64,000 nucleotides of DNA from Flexivirga alba (GCF_042661025.1 NZ_JBHSWH010000001.1:4154001-4218000), one strand, 5' to 3'. Shown: positions 17,526-27,198, numbered from the stretch's first letter. Translations and numbers: made by a program. Notes: generated by a model not told the origin, from the letters alone.

Positions 17526-18293
17526 ATGACGAAAGGCACCGGCATACACGAAGTGAGTGACGTCGCAGCGCTGTTCGCCGACCGGGCGCGTGCCCGGATG
17601 GTCGGCGCACTCATCGACGGCCGGCGGATGCCTGCCTCGCGGCTCGCGGCGGAGGCGGGGGTGAGTGCCGCGACCGCGAGCGGTCACCTGCGCAAGATGC
17701 TCGACGCCGGAATCGTGCGCGTCGAGGTGAGTGGACGACACCGGTTCTACTACCTGGCCGACCGGCAGGTCGCCGCCGCCTATGAAGCACTCTGCGCGAT
17801 GACTCCCCTGCCGCCCATTACCTCACTGCGAGCCGGCACCCGGCTGCAGCGGCTGCGCATGGCCCGCACCTGTTACGACCACTTCGCCGGTCGGCTCGGC
17901 GTCGCAGTCACCGCGGCGCTGATCGACACCGAGGTGCTGGTCCCCCTCGACTCACACGCGGACACCCGCCGCCGCAGTACCGACCGGCTATCTGCACCCG
18001 TCGGTGCAGGGCATTTCACCCTCGGCCCGCTCGCGAACGACGAATTGCGTTCGTGGGGCATCGATCTCGCGTATGTCGAGGGTCTCTCCCGGCCGACACT
18101 GCGCTTCTGTCTGGACTGGACCGAGCAGCAGGAGCACCTGGCCGGCGCCCTCGGCGCGGCGATCCTCACTGCCGCGCGCGAGCGGGAATGGGTCCGCAGC
18201 GGACCGCGGCCACGGGAGTTGGCGGTCACCGACTCAGGCGCCGAAGGGTTCGCCCGGCTGGCACCCGCGATCTCCGATCAGCTGGCCGGGTAG
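17526..18293 (+). CDS. ArsR-family winged-helix transcriptional regulator
   Basis: A 255-residue protein. The N-terminal winged helix has ADRARARMVGALIDGRRMPASRLAAEAG-type segments with recognition helix AATASGHLRKM and a wing RVEVSGRHRFYYLA. The rest is a C-terminal domain of about 160 residues, longer than metal-sensing ArsR proteins and without a clear CxC metal site, so a small-molecule ligand is more likely. ATG 17526 is 7 nt after CAGAAT (17514-17519), compatible with a leaderless mRNA. It is divergent from the transporter it probably controls. Confidence 0.75.
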   Translation: MTKGTGIHEVSDVAALFADRARARMVGALIDGRRMPASRLAAEAGVSAATASGHLRKMLDAGIVRVEVSGRHRFYYLADRQVAAAYEALCAMTPLPPITSLRAGTRLQRLRMARTCYDHFAGRLGVAVTAALIDTEVLVPLDSHADTRRRSTDRLSAPVGAGHFTLGPLANDELRSWGIDLAYVEGLSRPTLRFCLDWTEQQEHLAGALGAAILTAAREREWVRSGPRPRELAVTDSGAEGFARLAPAISDQLAG

Positions 18294-19031
18294 TCACCAG
18301 CGGGTGCGCGCGAGCAGGACCGCGAGCGCGGTCGGCCCGGCATTCGAGGCGCGCAACACCGTCGGCCCCAGGCGTATGGCGCAGCCGCCGACACCCTCGA
18401 AAGCTGTCAGCTCGTCGGGCGTGATGCCACCCTCCGGACCGACCACCACGACGACTTCGCCTGCGGGCGCATCGAATTCGGCGATCGACTGCTCCGCGTC
18501 CTCATGGAGTATGACGACTGCGTCCGCCTCCTGCAGGCGAGTGACAGCGGTCCGACTCGTCAGCAACTGCTCGACCACCGGCACCGTGGACCGCCGGGAC
18601 TGCTTGCTCGCGGCCAAGGCCAGGGACTCCCACTTGCGGTGAGCCTTGACGGCCTTGTCGCCCCGCCATTGCACGATGCTGCGGTCCGCCTGCCAGGGGA
18701 TTACCGCGTCGACACCCAACTCGACAGCAGCCTCGATCGCCTGCTCATCGCGACCGCCCTTGGCCAGTGCCTGCATCAACACGAATCGGGTTGTCGGCTG
18801 GTCGGATTCGCGCAACGAACCAACCCGAATCGTGAGCTGGTCGCGAACCGCGGTGACGATCTCACCTTCGGCGACCCGCCCGGAGCCGTCGGCGACCTGC
18901 ACGGTTTCGCCGGCCTGGAGTCGACTGACCACCACGGCATGACGTGCCTCGTCACCGGACACCGCGACGATGTCGCCCACGACCGATCCGTCGAGCGCTC
19001 CGGGCGCAGCGAAGAACAGGCGGGAGGTCAC
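18294..19031 (-). CDS. rsmE: 16S rRNA (uracil-1498-N3)-methyltransferase
   Basis: A 245-residue SPOUT-class methyltransferase. The C-terminal knot motif VVVGPEGGITPDE and LGPTVLRASNAGPTALAVL are diagnostic, as is the N-terminal PUA-like RLFFA. GTG 19031 gives the standard start VTSRLFFAAPG; it lies 8 bp after the dnaJ stop, in the usual hrcA-dnaJ-rsmE order. It is convergent with the ArsR-type gene, with no gap. Confidence 0.95.
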   Translation of the reverse strand: MTSRLFFAAPGALDGSVVGDIVAVSGDEARHAVVVSRLQAGETVQVADGSGRVAEGEIVTAVRDQLTIRVGSLRESDQPTTRFVLMQALAKGGRDEQAIEAAVELGVDAVIPWQADRSIVQWRGDKAVKAHRKWESLALAASKQSRRSTVPVVEQLLTSRTAVTRLQEADAVVILHEDAEQSIAEFDAPAGEVVVVVGPEGGITPDELTAFEGVGGCAIRLGPTVLRASNAGPTALAVLLARTRW

Positions 19032-19038
19032 GCGTTTG

Positions 19039-20166
19039 CTACTTGGCCTGGAAGGCGTCGCGCAGCTTGCCGAACAGGCCCTTCTCGACGCGACCGAAGC
19101 GCGCCTCGGGGCGCTCCTCGCCGCGCTCCTTGGCCAGCAACCGCAGCAACTCTTCCTGCTGAGGGTCCAGCTTGGTGGGCACTCGCACGTTGGCGTGCAC
19201 CAGCAGGTCACCGCGGACCTGCGAACGCAGGTGCGTGACGCCGAGCCCGCGCAGGGTGATCACGTCGCCGGGCTGGGTGCCCTGCGGGATCGTCACGTCC
19301 CGCTCGCCGTCGAACGTCTCGAGCGGCAGCGCGGTGCCCAACGCGGCAGCAGTCATCGGCAACTCGACCGAGCAGTGCAGGTCGTCGCCGCGGCGCTGGA
19401 AGGTCGCGTGCTTGCGGACCCGCACCTCGACATACAGGTCGCCGGCAGGACCACCACCGGAGCCGACCTCGCCCTCGCCGGTGAGCTGGATGCGGGTGCC
19501 GGTGTCGACACCGGCGGGCACCTTGACGGTGATCGTGCGACGGTCGCGCACGCGGCCCTCGCCCGAGCAGTTGAAGCATGGGTCGTCGATGATCTCGCCG
19601 TATCCGCGGCAGGCCTGGCACGGACGCGTGGTCATGACCTGACCGAGGAAGGACCGCTGCACCTCCTGCACCTGACCGCTGCCGTGGCAGATGTCGCAGG
19701 TGTGCTTGCCGGTGCCCGGCCGCGCGCCGTCGCCGTGACACACCGAACACGCGACAGCTGTGTCGAAGGTGAGCTCTTCCGCACCGCCGAAAACTGCTGT
19801 GCCCAGATCGATCTCGACCGCGATGAGCGCATCCTGACCACGCTGCATACGGGAGCGCGGGCCACCCTGCGCTGCGCCGTTGCCGCCGAAGAACGCGTCC
19901 ATGATGTCGGAGAACGAGAAGCCCTGGCCGTAGCCCGCGCCGCCACCGGCCATGGCGTAGGGGTCGCTGCCCATGTCGTAGGCACGCCGCTTCTCGGCAT
20001 CACCGAGCACGTCATACGCCTGGGCGACCTTCTTGAACTGGTCGGACGCCTCCTCGGACGGATTGACGTCCGGGTGCAGCTTGCGTGCCAGCTTGCGGTA
20101 GGCACGCTTGATCTCTTCCGGGCTCGCGTTCTGTGCGATGCCCAGATCGCCGTAGTAGTCGTTCAC
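19039..20166 (-). CDS. dnaJ: Chaperone DnaJ (second actinobacterial type)
   Basis: A 375-residue type I J-protein. The J domain is at the N-terminus with HPD at 31-33, then a Gly/Phe-rich linker, four CxxCxGxG-type zinc motifs (CSVCHGDG, CDICHGSG, CQACRGYG, CNCSGEG-like) and the substrate-binding C-terminal domains. Position next to hrcA identifies it as the HrcA-controlled DnaJ2. It should stimulate DnaK during heat shock. Confidence 0.95.
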   Translation of the reverse strand: MNDYYGDLGIAQNASPEEIKRAYRKLARKLHPDVNPSEEASDQFKKVAQAYDVLGDAEKRRAYDMGSDPYAMAGGGAGYGQGFSFSDIMDAFFGGNGAAQGGPRSRMQRGQDALIAVEIDLGTAVFGGAEELTFDTAVACSVCHGDGARPGTGKHTCDICHGSGQVQEVQRSFLGQVMTTRPCQACRGYGEIIDDPCFNCSGEGRVRDRRTITVKVPAGVDTGTRIQLTGEGEVGSGGGPAGDLYVEVRVRKHATFQRRGDDLHCSVELPMTAAALGTALPLETFDGERDVTIPQGTQPGDVITLRGLGVTHLRSQVRGDLLVHANVRVPTKLDPQQEELLRLLAKERGEERPEARFGRVEKGLFGKLRDAFQAK

Positions 20167-20190
20167 GAAGTTCCTTCGAGCTGTTCGAGG

Positions 20191-21216
20191 TCAGTTGTCG
20201 AGGATGTCGGCGACATAGCGTGCCACTGCACGCACCGCCGCCATGGTCGAGGGGTAATCCATGCGGGTCGGGCCGAGCACTCCCAGGCTCGCGAAGCTGC
20301 CCGCGTCGTATGCCGTGCTCACGACAGAGGTCCCGCTGAGGCCGCTGATGGAATTCTCGGTGCCGATCCGGACAGCGACACCGTCGGTCGGGTCGCCACC
20401 CGCCTGGGTCAACAACCGCAGCAGCACCATGTGTTCCTCAAGGGCATCGAGCAACGGCCCCAGGGACATCGCGAAGTCGCTTGACCGGACCAGGTTGGCC
20501 GTGCCACCGAGAACCACGCGGTCCTCCCGCTCCTCGGCGAACGCCGCCGCAACCGCGTCGATGACCACCGGCCGGGCATCCGTGACATCGTCGACCAGCT
20601 GCGCCGACCACTCGCGCAACGCTCCCGCTGCGACAGCGCGACGCAGGCCGACACTCTTGTCGTTGAGCCCCGACCGCAGCTGCTGGATCAGCTCATCGGC
20701 CTCGACCTCGGTCAGCGACCGGTCGAGCTCGACGACCCGCTGGTCGACCTGACCGGTGGACAGGATCACCACGAGAGTCAGGCGGTCGGCCGAGCGCGGC
20801 ACCAGCTCGACGTGGCGCACCAGCGCAGCGTTGAGCGACGGATATTGAACGACGGCCGCCTGCCCGGTCAACGTGGACAGCAGGCGGACCGTGCGCGAAA
20901 TCACGTCGTCCAGGTCGACCGATCGGACCAGAAACGTCTCGATGGCAGTGCGCTCGGCGCGCGACAGCGGCTTGATCTGGCTGAGCTTGTCGACATACAG
21001 CCGGTAGCCGGCGTCTGTCGGGATGCGTCCGGCCGAAGTGTGCGGCGCCGCGATCAGGCCGTCCTCCTCGAGGACGGCCATGTCGTTGCGCACGGTCGCG
21101 GCGCTGACACCGAGGTGGTGCCGGTCGAGCAGGGCCTTGGAACCGACTGGCTCGGAGGTCGACACGTAGTCCTGCACGATCGCGCGCAGCACCTGCAGCC
21201 TGCGTTCGTCGCTCAT
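20191..21216 (-). CDS. hrcA: Heat-inducible transcription repressor HrcA
   Basis: A 341-residue repressor that binds CIRCE. Seen are the N-terminal winged helix with GVSAATVRNDMAVLEEDGLI and HTSAGRIPTDAGYR, and a GAF-like middle domain. ATG 21216 is chosen because GGGAGG lies about 8 nt upstream and because it gives the conserved MSDERRLQVLRAIV start. A CIRCE operator lies 27 bp upstream, so hrcA-dnaJ is autoregulated and heat inducible. Confidence 0.96.
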   Translation of the reverse strand: MSDERRLQVLRAIVQDYVSTSEPVGSKALLDRHHLGVSAATVRNDMAVLEEDGLIAAPHTSAGRIPTDAGYRLYVDKLSQIKPLSRAERTAIETFLVRSVDLDDVISRTVRLLSTLTGQAAVVQYPSLNAALVRHVELVPRSADRLTLVVILSTGQVDQRVVELDRSLTEVEADELIQQLRSGLNDKSVGLRRAVAAGALREWSAQLVDDVTDARPVVIDAVAAAFAEEREDRVVLGGTANLVRSSDFAMSLGPLLDALEEHMVLLRLLTQAGGDPTDGVAVRIGTENSISGLSGTSVVSTAYDAGSFASLGVLGPTRMDYPSTMAAVRAVARYVADILDN

Positions 21217-21242
21217 GTCCACCTCCCTGCATCGTCCGCGCG

Positions 21243-21269
21243 CTGGCACTCAAGTATGTCGAGTGCCAA
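21243..21269 (-). promoter_or_regulatory. CIRCE operator upstream of hrcA
   Basis: TGGCACTC-N9-GAGTGCCA matches the CIRCE consensus TTAGCACTC-N9-GAGTGCTAA with its exact 9-nt spacer. HrcA should bind here and shut the hrcA-dnaJ operon at normal temperature. The spacer itself contains a GTATGTCG word. Confidence 0.9.
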
Positions 21270-21344
21270 GTCTACTTGCCTCCAACCACGAGGCCGAATC
21301 CCCGACTAGTCTTCCCGACCTCATCCTCCGCGACTTCACGAGTG

Positions 21345-22247
21345 ATGCCGACTACCCTTCGCGACGTGACCGACAGATATGGCGCCGATGTCCTCTCCGG
21401 TGATTGGCGCAAGCCGCCGCGGGGTCGCTCGGAGCAGGTACCGGCCGAGACCGGCCTGGTGGTCGAGGAAGTCCAGACCGGCTGGTGCGGCGCGGTCATC
21501 TCGGCCGAGAAGTCCGGCGGGCTGCGCGTGGTCCACCTGGAGGATCGGCACGGACGCAGCCGCGCCTTCCCGATGGGACCGGGGTTTCTCATCGACGGCA
21601 AACCCGTCGAGCTGACAGCGCCCACCTCGAAGGCCGACGCCGCGGCGTTGCAGGCGGCACGCAGCGCTGCGTCGAAGACCGCCAGCGGCTCCCGTGCCGT
21701 CGCCGATGCGCCCGCACGTGTCGCTCGCGGGTCACGGATCTTCGTCGAGGGCAAGCACGATGCCGAGCTCGTCGAGAAGGTATGGGGAGCCGACCTGCGT
21801 GTCGAAGGCGTCGTCGTCGAGCCGTTGCACGGTGTCGATGACCTGCGGTCTGTCATCCGGGATTTCGCGCCCACTCCGGATCGGCGGATGGGCGTCCTGG
21901 TCGATCACCTCGTCCCGGGCACCAAGGAGGCGCGGATCGTCGCCGACGCCCTCGCCATACCCGAGGCGCGGCGGGACGTGCTCGTGCTCGGCCACCCGTA
22001 TGTCGATGTGTGGCAGTCGGTGCGGCCCGAGCGGCTCGGCTGGACGAAATGGCCGGTCATCCCCCGCGGCACCTCGTGGAAGCACGGCATCCTCGCAGCG
22101 CTCGACTGGCCGCACGAGACACAGGCTGACGTCGCGATGGGCTGGAGGCGCATCCTCGGCACTGTGCGCAGTTACACCGACCTGCAGCCCGAGTTGCTCG
22201 GCCGCGTGGAGGAACTCATCGACTTCGTGACGGCTCAGCATGAATGA
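21345..22247 (+). CDS. DUF3097-family protein
   Basis: A 300-residue protein conserved in actinobacteria. Two parts are visible: an N-terminal beta-rich region (WCGAVISAEKSGGLRVVHLEDRHG) and a C-terminal region starting SRIFVEGKHDAELVEKVWG, which looks like a Toprim-type fold with conserved Glu and an LVDHLVPGTKE motif. Molecular function is not established. ATG 21345 gives the usual start; GTG 21342 directly precedes it. The stop overlaps the nrtR start by 8 nt, so both may be co-transcribed. Confidence 0.7.
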   Translation: MPTTLRDVTDRYGADVLSGDWRKPPRGRSEQVPAETGLVVEEVQTGWCGAVISAEKSGGLRVVHLEDRHGRSRAFPMGPGFLIDGKPVELTAPTSKADAAALQAARSAASKTASGSRAVADAPARVARGSRIFVEGKHDAELVEKVWGADLRVEGVVVEPLHGVDDLRSVIRDFAPTPDRRMGVLVDHLVPGTKEARIVADALAIPEARRDVLVLGHPYVDVWQSVRPERLGWTKWPVIPRGTSWKHGILAALDWPHETQADVAMGWRRILGTVRSYTDLQPELLGRVEELIDFVTAQHE

Positions 22248-23292
22248 CGTCGGACTCAGCGCCGAGCTCGTGGCCGTGGTGCTGGCCGTGGACGACGGCC
22301 GGCCATGGGTGCTGGCGGCGGGACAACCGCCTGCCCTCCCGGCGGGCCCGTTGCGCGTCGAGGAGGAGTCGCTGCAGTCCGGCGTCCGCGAATTCGCCCG
22401 CGAACACAGCGGATTCGATCTTGGGTATGTCGAGCAGCTCTACACCTTCGCTGACCTCGGCCGCTCCAGTGACGACCGGCGCGTGGTGTCGATCTCCTAC
22501 CTCGGGCTGGCCCGCGCACCGATCGCCGGCAGCGTGCGGCCGACCGACTGGTCGGCCCTCTACGACCTGCTGCCCTGGGAGGACCGCAGGCACCTTGGCG
22601 ACTCTGGCGCCGATCGCCTCGGAGAGGAGATCGAGCGCGCACTGCGACGCTGGTCGGCCAACTCCGCGGAGCGGCTGGACCGCTGCCGATTCCTGTTCGC
22701 GTATGACGAACGGCCGTGGCGACCGGACCTCGCACTGCAGCGTTACGAGCTGCTCTGGGAGACGGGGCTTGTCGCCGAATCGCCTTCCGCTGCAAGGATA
22801 TCCGCGCTCACAGCCGGCCCGATGCTGCATGACCACCGGCGCATCCTGGCCACCGGCCTCTCTCGCATTCGGGCCAAGCTGCAGTATCGGCCGGTGATCT
22901 TCGAGCTGATGCCGGAGACATTCACCCTGCTGGCGCTGCAAGAGACGGTCGAGGCCATCGCCGGCCAGCACGTGCACAAGCAGAACTTCCGCCGCGCGGT
23001 CGAGGTGCAGCACGAACTGGTTGAGCCCACCGGTGGCGTCTCGCACGAGACCGGCGGTCGCCCCGCCAAGCTCTACCGCTTCCGGGGCTCGGTCCGTGAA
23101 GAGCGCGCCCAGGTCGGCACCAAACTCCCACTCCCCGCTGAGCCTTCTGCTCCGACTGCTCGCAGGTCGTCGTCTCCGCGGCGTCCACTCTTCGGTCAGC
23201 CGATGTGGTCTTGGCCGTCACCTGCCATGGGACCCGATCAGTACCACGCCAGGATCGGTGTTATGCTCAGTTTCAGCATTTACTCATATTGA
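22240..23292 (+). CDS. nrtR: NrtR-type NAD biosynthesis repressor
   Basis: An N-terminal Nudix-like domain without a working Nudix box (VLAVDDGRPWVLAAG ... LPAGPL) is followed by a C-terminal winged helix with ELMPETFTLLALQETVEAIAG and the family hallmark GGRPAKLYRFR. NrtR proteins bind ADP-ribose or NAD-related ligands and repress NAD synthesis genes, and nadA-nadB-nadC follow directly. In this sequence the frame runs to 23292 through the nadA operator, giving an unusual basic tail. One extra C in the run 23133-23136 would create a stop at 23141, which I think is the true end. Confidence 0.85.
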   Translation: MNDVGLSAELVAVVLAVDDGRPWVLAAGQPPALPAGPLRVEEESLQSGVREFAREHSGFDLGYVEQLYTFADLGRSSDDRRVVSISYLGLARAPIAGSVRPTDWSALYDLLPWEDRRHLGDSGADRLGEEIERALRRWSANSAERLDRCRFLFAYDERPWRPDLALQRYELLWETGLVAESPSAARISALTAGPMLHDHRRILATGLSRIRAKLQYRPVIFELMPETFTLLALQETVEAIAGQHVHKQNFRRAVEVQHELVEPTGGVSHETGGRPAKLYRFRGSVREERAQVGTKLPLPAEPSAPTARRSSSPRRPLFGQPMWSWPSPAMGPDQYHARIGVMLSFSIYSY

Positions 23293-23296
23293 GCAT
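23262..23296 (+). promoter_or_regulatory. nadA promoter and candidate NrtR operator
   Basis: An AT-rich island in a GC-rich background. TATGCT (23262-23267) could be the -10 box. Overlapping inverted repeats are ATGCT-N7-AGCAT (23263-23279), CTCA-TAT-TGAG (23283-23293) and ATGCTCA/TGAGCAT (23263-23269 with 23290-23296). Position and symmetry fit repression of nadABC by NrtR. Confidence 0.55.
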
Positions 23297-23312
23297 TTCA
23301 AGGGAGTCGACA

Positions 23313-24296
23313 GTGAGCATCAGCGAGTTGTCCTACGACCACGCGGCGGCATACGAGACCGTGCAGCACGTGATCCCCGAGGTCGAGTGGGCGATGTATG
23401 CCGAAGACATCGAGGCGATCCAGCGACTGAAGCACGAGCAGGATGCCGTGATCCTGGCGCACAACTACATGACGCCCGAGGTGTTCCACGGCGTCGCCGA
23501 CATCAAGGGCGACTCGCTGGCGCTGGCCCGAGAGGCCCAGACCGTCACAGCCGGCACGATCGTCCTCGCCGGTGTGCACTTCATGGCCGAGACCGCCAAG
23601 CTGCTCAACCCGAGCAAGCGCGTGCTGCTGCCTGACCTTCGCTCGGGCTGTTCGCTCGCGGAAAGCATTACGCCGCAAGACATTGCACAGCTTCGCAAAG
23701 AGCACCCGGGCGCTCCCGTGGTCACCTACGTCAACACCTCGGCGGCAGTGAAAGCCGCAAGCGACATCTGCTGCACTTCTGGCAACGCGGTTCAGATCAT
23801 CAAGTCGCTCGGGGTCGACAAGGTCATCATGATCCCCGACCAGTACCTCGCCCGGAACATCGCCGCCCTGACCGGCGTCGAGGTCATCACACACCCGGGC
23901 GCGTGTGAGGTGCACGAGCGCTTCACGCCGCTGGACATCGTGCAGATCCGGCAGGGACACCCCGGAGTCACCGTGCTGGCCCACCCCGAGTGCCCGCCGG
24001 AGGTAGTCGCGGAGGCCGACTTCGCCGGCTCGACCGCGGACATGCAGCGGTATGTCGAGACTGAGCACCCCGCCAAGGTCGCGCTGATCACCGAGTGCTC
24101 GATGAGCGACAACATCGCCGCAGAGCACCCCGATCTGGAGTTCGTCCGCCCGTGCAACCTGTGCCCGCACATGAAGCGAAACACGTTGGGCGCCATACGA
24201 AATGCGCTGGAGACGGGCACCGTGGAGATCGAGGTCGACCCCACAGTCGCCGCAGCCGCCCGCCGCGCCATCGACCGCATGTTAGAGGTGCACTGA
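23313..24296 (+). CDS. nadA: Quinolinate synthase
   Basis: A 327-residue [4Fe-4S] enzyme that condenses iminoaspartate with dihydroxyacetone phosphate to quinolinate. Conserved elements are ILAHNYMTPEV, FMAETAKLLNP, LPDLRSGCSLA (cluster Cys C113), the CTSGN segment and the C-terminal RPCNLCPHMK. GTG 23313 has AGGGAG 6 nt upstream. It is the first gene of nadABC; its stop overlaps the nadB start (TGATG). Oxygen-sensitive iron-sulfur chemistry in the cytosol. Confidence 0.96.
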   Translation: MSISELSYDHAAAYETVQHVIPEVEWAMYAEDIEAIQRLKHEQDAVILAHNYMTPEVFHGVADIKGDSLALAREAQTVTAGTIVLAGVHFMAETAKLLNPSKRVLLPDLRSGCSLAESITPQDIAQLRKEHPGAPVVTYVNTSAAVKAASDICCTSGNAVQIIKSLGVDKVIMIPDQYLARNIAALTGVEVITHPGACEVHERFTPLDIVQIRQGHPGVTVLAHPECPPEVVAEADFAGSTADMQRYVETEHPAKVALITECSMSDNIAAEHPDLEFVRPCNLCPHMKRNTLGAIRNALETGTVEIEVDPTVAAAARRAIDRMLEVH

Positions 24297-25730
24297 TGAA
24301 GCAGAACCCCATCGTCATCGTCGGCTCCGGCCTCGCCGGACTCACCTGCGCCTGGGCGGCCACCGAGCCGTGCATCCTGGTCACGGCGGAGTCGCTCACC
24401 TCGGGCGCCGCGAGCATGTGGGCGCAGGGCGGCGTCGCAGCTGCAATCTCGCCGAACGACTCCACCCAGGATCACGCCGATGACACCTGGCGCGCCGGAG
24501 CATTCGCCGGCGATCGCGCCGTGATCGACCGGATCACCGCTGACGCACCCGGCGTCGTGCGCTTGCTGACCGAGCTCGACGTGCCGTTCGACCGCGCCGC
24601 CGACGGCAGCCTCGACCTGGCACTCGAAGGCGGCCACAGCCGACCGCGCGTTGCCCACGCCGGGGACCACAGCGGCGCCGCCATCACCGCCTGTATGGCG
24701 TCCGCAGTTCTGCACTCCCCACGATCGACGTGCGCGAAAACCATTCGCTGGTCGAGATTCTCACCGATGCACACGGCTCGGTGAGTGGTGTGATCGTGCG
24801 ACGCGAAGACGGTGCGGCAGAGGCGATCGAGACCGAACGGGTGGTGCTCGCCACCGGCGGGCTCGGCGGTCTCTGGTCGCACACCACCAACCCGACAACC
24901 GCGCTCGGCCAGGGCGTGGCCCTCGCTGCCCGGATCGGTGCGCGCACCGACGACCTGCACCTGGTGCAGTTCCACCCCACCGCTCTCGACGTGCCGCGAG
25001 ACCCGATGCCGCTGTTGACCGAGGCGTTGCGTGGCGCCGGCGCCACCCTGCTGGCCGACGGCACCCGGTTCGTCGAGGAGTTGCAGCCGCGTGACGTCGT
25101 GGCCGCCGCAGTCTGGGAGCAGCTCACCGCCGGCCGTACGGTCCGCCTGGACGCGCGCGAAATCCCTGACGTGACAACCAGATTCCCTGCCGTCGCCGGT
25201 CTTGCCGCCGCGTGCGGACTGGACATCGCGACGGACCTTCTGCCGGTCCGGCCGGCCCTGCACTACTCAATGGGGGCATCACCGTCGACCAGCACAGCCG
25301 CAGCTCGGTGCCGGGCCTTTGGGCCATCGGCGAGGTCTCCCGCACCGGCCTCCACGGCGCCAACCGACTCGCTTCCAACTCGCTGCTCGAGGCGGTTGTG
25401 ACCGGCCGCGCCGCAGCGCAGGACGCGTGCAACTTGTCCGCCGACCGGTGGACCGACTCCATCCCGCCGGTCGACCGCGCGACGGTACTCCCCCGCGACG
25501 GCTCGGCAGCCATGCCGGTGCAGGACGTGCGCGCGCTGCTCGGCAGCGCGTGCGGCGTACTGCGCGACGGTGAGACCCTGGAGCGTGCTGTCGAGACGCT
25601 CGCCCCCCACACCGGTGACGACGTCGCGTATGTCGCCTGGCTCATCGCCCGCTCGGCGCTCACCCATCCCGTCAGCATTGGCGCGCACCGCCGCACCGAT
25701 TCCGTTGCACCGCAAGGAGTTAGCGCATGA
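24296..25730 (+). CDS. nadB: L-aspartate oxidase (two frameshifts in this sequence)
   Basis: FAD enzyme that oxidises L-aspartate to iminoaspartate for NadA. The N-terminal FAD motif IVIVGSGLAGLTCAW and SGAASMWAQGGVAAAI are clear; the middle has LATGGLGGLW and VQFHPTAL; the C-terminal part has GGITVDQHSRSSVPGLWAIGE-type residues and a helical tail. The frame breaks twice: at the C run 24717-24720 (four C, five needed) and at the G run 25272-25276 (five G, six needed). Adding one base at each gives a continuous protein of about 478 residues. Since nadA and nadC are intact, the gene is probably whole in the organism. Confidence 0.9.
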
Positions 25731-26632
25731 CCACCACCCCGCCGGCCGGGAACGTCTTTTCGCCAGGGCTCGACCGCGTCGTGCAAACCGCGCTGACCGA
25801 AGACCTCGGTCTGGGTGGCGATCTCACCACCCGGTTGACCGTGCCGGAGGACGCCCTGGGCACGGCATACATCGTCAGCCGGGAGGAGGGAGTCCTCTCG
25901 GGCGGCGATGCCGCCACAGCCACTTTCCTGGCCGTCGACCCGTCCCTGCAGATCGAGTGGGCCAAGCAGGCGGGCGACAAGCTCGCGGCCGGTGACCTCG
26001 TTGCCACCGTCAGCGGTTCGGCACGGTCGGTGCTGACCGCCGAGCGCACTGCACTCAACCTTCTTGGCCATCTCACCGGAATCGCTTCTCGCACCAGCGT
26101 TTTCGTCGACCTCGTCGACGGGACGAAGGCACGCATCGTCGACACGCGCAAGACCACCCCAGGCCTGCGCGAGTTGGAGAAGCGCGCCGTGCTGCACGGT
26201 GGCGGCACCAACCACCGCTTCGGCCTGTATGACGCAATCCTGGTCAAGGACAACCACATCGGTCTGGGCGGTGGCCTGCTGCCCGTCCTGCAGCGGCTCG
26301 CAGCCGACAGCGGTCACCTCGTGCGGGTCGAGATCGAGGTCGACACCATCGAGCAACTCGACACATTGCTGGCGTTCGACGTCGAGCGCATCGAGCAGGG
26401 GCTGGCGCCCGTCGTACACGCGGTGCTGCTGGACAACATGGAGGCATGGCAGGTCGCCACGGGTGTGTCCCACATCCGGCGTCACCCGGCGCCGCTGATC
26501 ACCGAAGTCTCCGGAGGCGTCGACGAGGAGACCGTGCAGGAACTCGCCCGCGCAGGCGCTGACGCGATCTCGATCGGCGCCCTCACCCACAGCGTGACGT
26601 GTCACGACTTCGGATTGGACCTGCAGGTGTGA
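25727..26632 (+). CDS. nadC: Nicotinate-nucleotide pyrophosphorylase (carboxylating)
   Basis: A 301-residue quinolinate phosphoribosyltransferase that converts quinolinate and PRPP to nicotinate mononucleotide. Motifs TEDLGLGGDLTT, VDTRKTTPGLR, EKRAVLHGGGTNHR, LVKDNHI and TEVSGGVDEETV match the family, including the basic residues that bind quinolinate. The start overlaps the nadB stop (ATGA), so the three enzymes are made together under probable NrtR control. Confidence 0.96.
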   Translation: MTTTPPAGNVFSPGLDRVVQTALTEDLGLGGDLTTRLTVPEDALGTAYIVSREEGVLSGGDAATATFLAVDPSLQIEWAKQAGDKLAAGDLVATVSGSARSVLTAERTALNLLGHLTGIASRTSVFVDLVDGTKARIVDTRKTTPGLRELEKRAVLHGGGTNHRFGLYDAILVKDNHIGLGGGLLPVLQRLAADSGHLVRVEIEVDTIEQLDTLLAFDVERIEQGLAPVVHAVLLDNMEAWQVATGVSHIRRHPAPLITEVSGGVDEETVQELARAGADAISIGALTHSVTCHDFGLDLQV

Positions 26633-26662
26633 CGCCCCCTGAGTCAGTGCACCCGTTCAGCA

Positions 26663-27163
26663 TCAGGTGAGTACCAGCCACTGGTGCCCGTCGATGAGTT
26701 CGCGCGCGGCGTCCAGTTGGCCCGCGTGCGAGGCGGTTTCGACGATCACATGCAAGACCGCTTCGCCCACCGATGCCAATCGCCAGTCGCCGAACTGGTC
26801 GGCCGGCCACCACGCCGGAGGTGCGCCGAAGTCCGCGTCCGCAAGGACACGATCCGCCCTCGCGCACTCGTCGTGGTAGGCCGTGAGCACGGCGTCCGGC
26901 GGCACGTCCGGCGGGACGTGCCAGGCGTTCGACGGCGCGTCGAACTGCGCGATCGCGGCCGGGTCGCCCGCCGCCACGGCGCTGAACCAGAGCCGCTCCA
27001 CGTCGACTGTGAGGTGATTCACCAGCCCCAGCATGTTCCACCCGCTGGGCAATACGGCACGCCGCAGGTCTGCCGGACCGAGTCCATCGACCGCCTCGAG
27101 CACGTGGTCCCGTGCGTCCTGCAGCGCCGCGAGGGTCGTTGCCTTCAAACCCGTGTCAGTCAC
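26663..27163 (-). CDS. DinB/DUF664-family protein
   Basis: A 166-residue four-helix-bundle protein. PSGWNMLGLVNHLTVDVERLWF carries the first metal-ligand His, and VETASHAGQLDAARELIDG carries the C-terminal His typical of DUF664. Related proteins are metal-binding and possibly thiol-transferring; the substrate is unknown. It is followed 35 bp upstream by a second DinB gene on the same strand, and the pair is divergent from a sigma factor gene. Confidence 0.75.
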   Translation of the reverse strand: MTDTGLKATTLAALQDARDHVLEAVDGLGPADLRRAVLPSGWNMLGLVNHLTVDVERLWFSAVAAGDPAAIAQFDAPSNAWHVPPDVPPDAVLTAYHDECARADRVLADADFGAPPAWWPADQFGDWRLASVGEAVLHVIVETASHAGQLDAARELIDGHQWLVLT

Positions 27164-27198
27164 TCCATACCCCGTCCCATGTCCACGAGCCCATCCTC

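Noticed and set aside
18970..20484. 504-codon open frame on the plus strand
   Set aside because: Antisense to dnaJ and hrcA, which have full family motifs.
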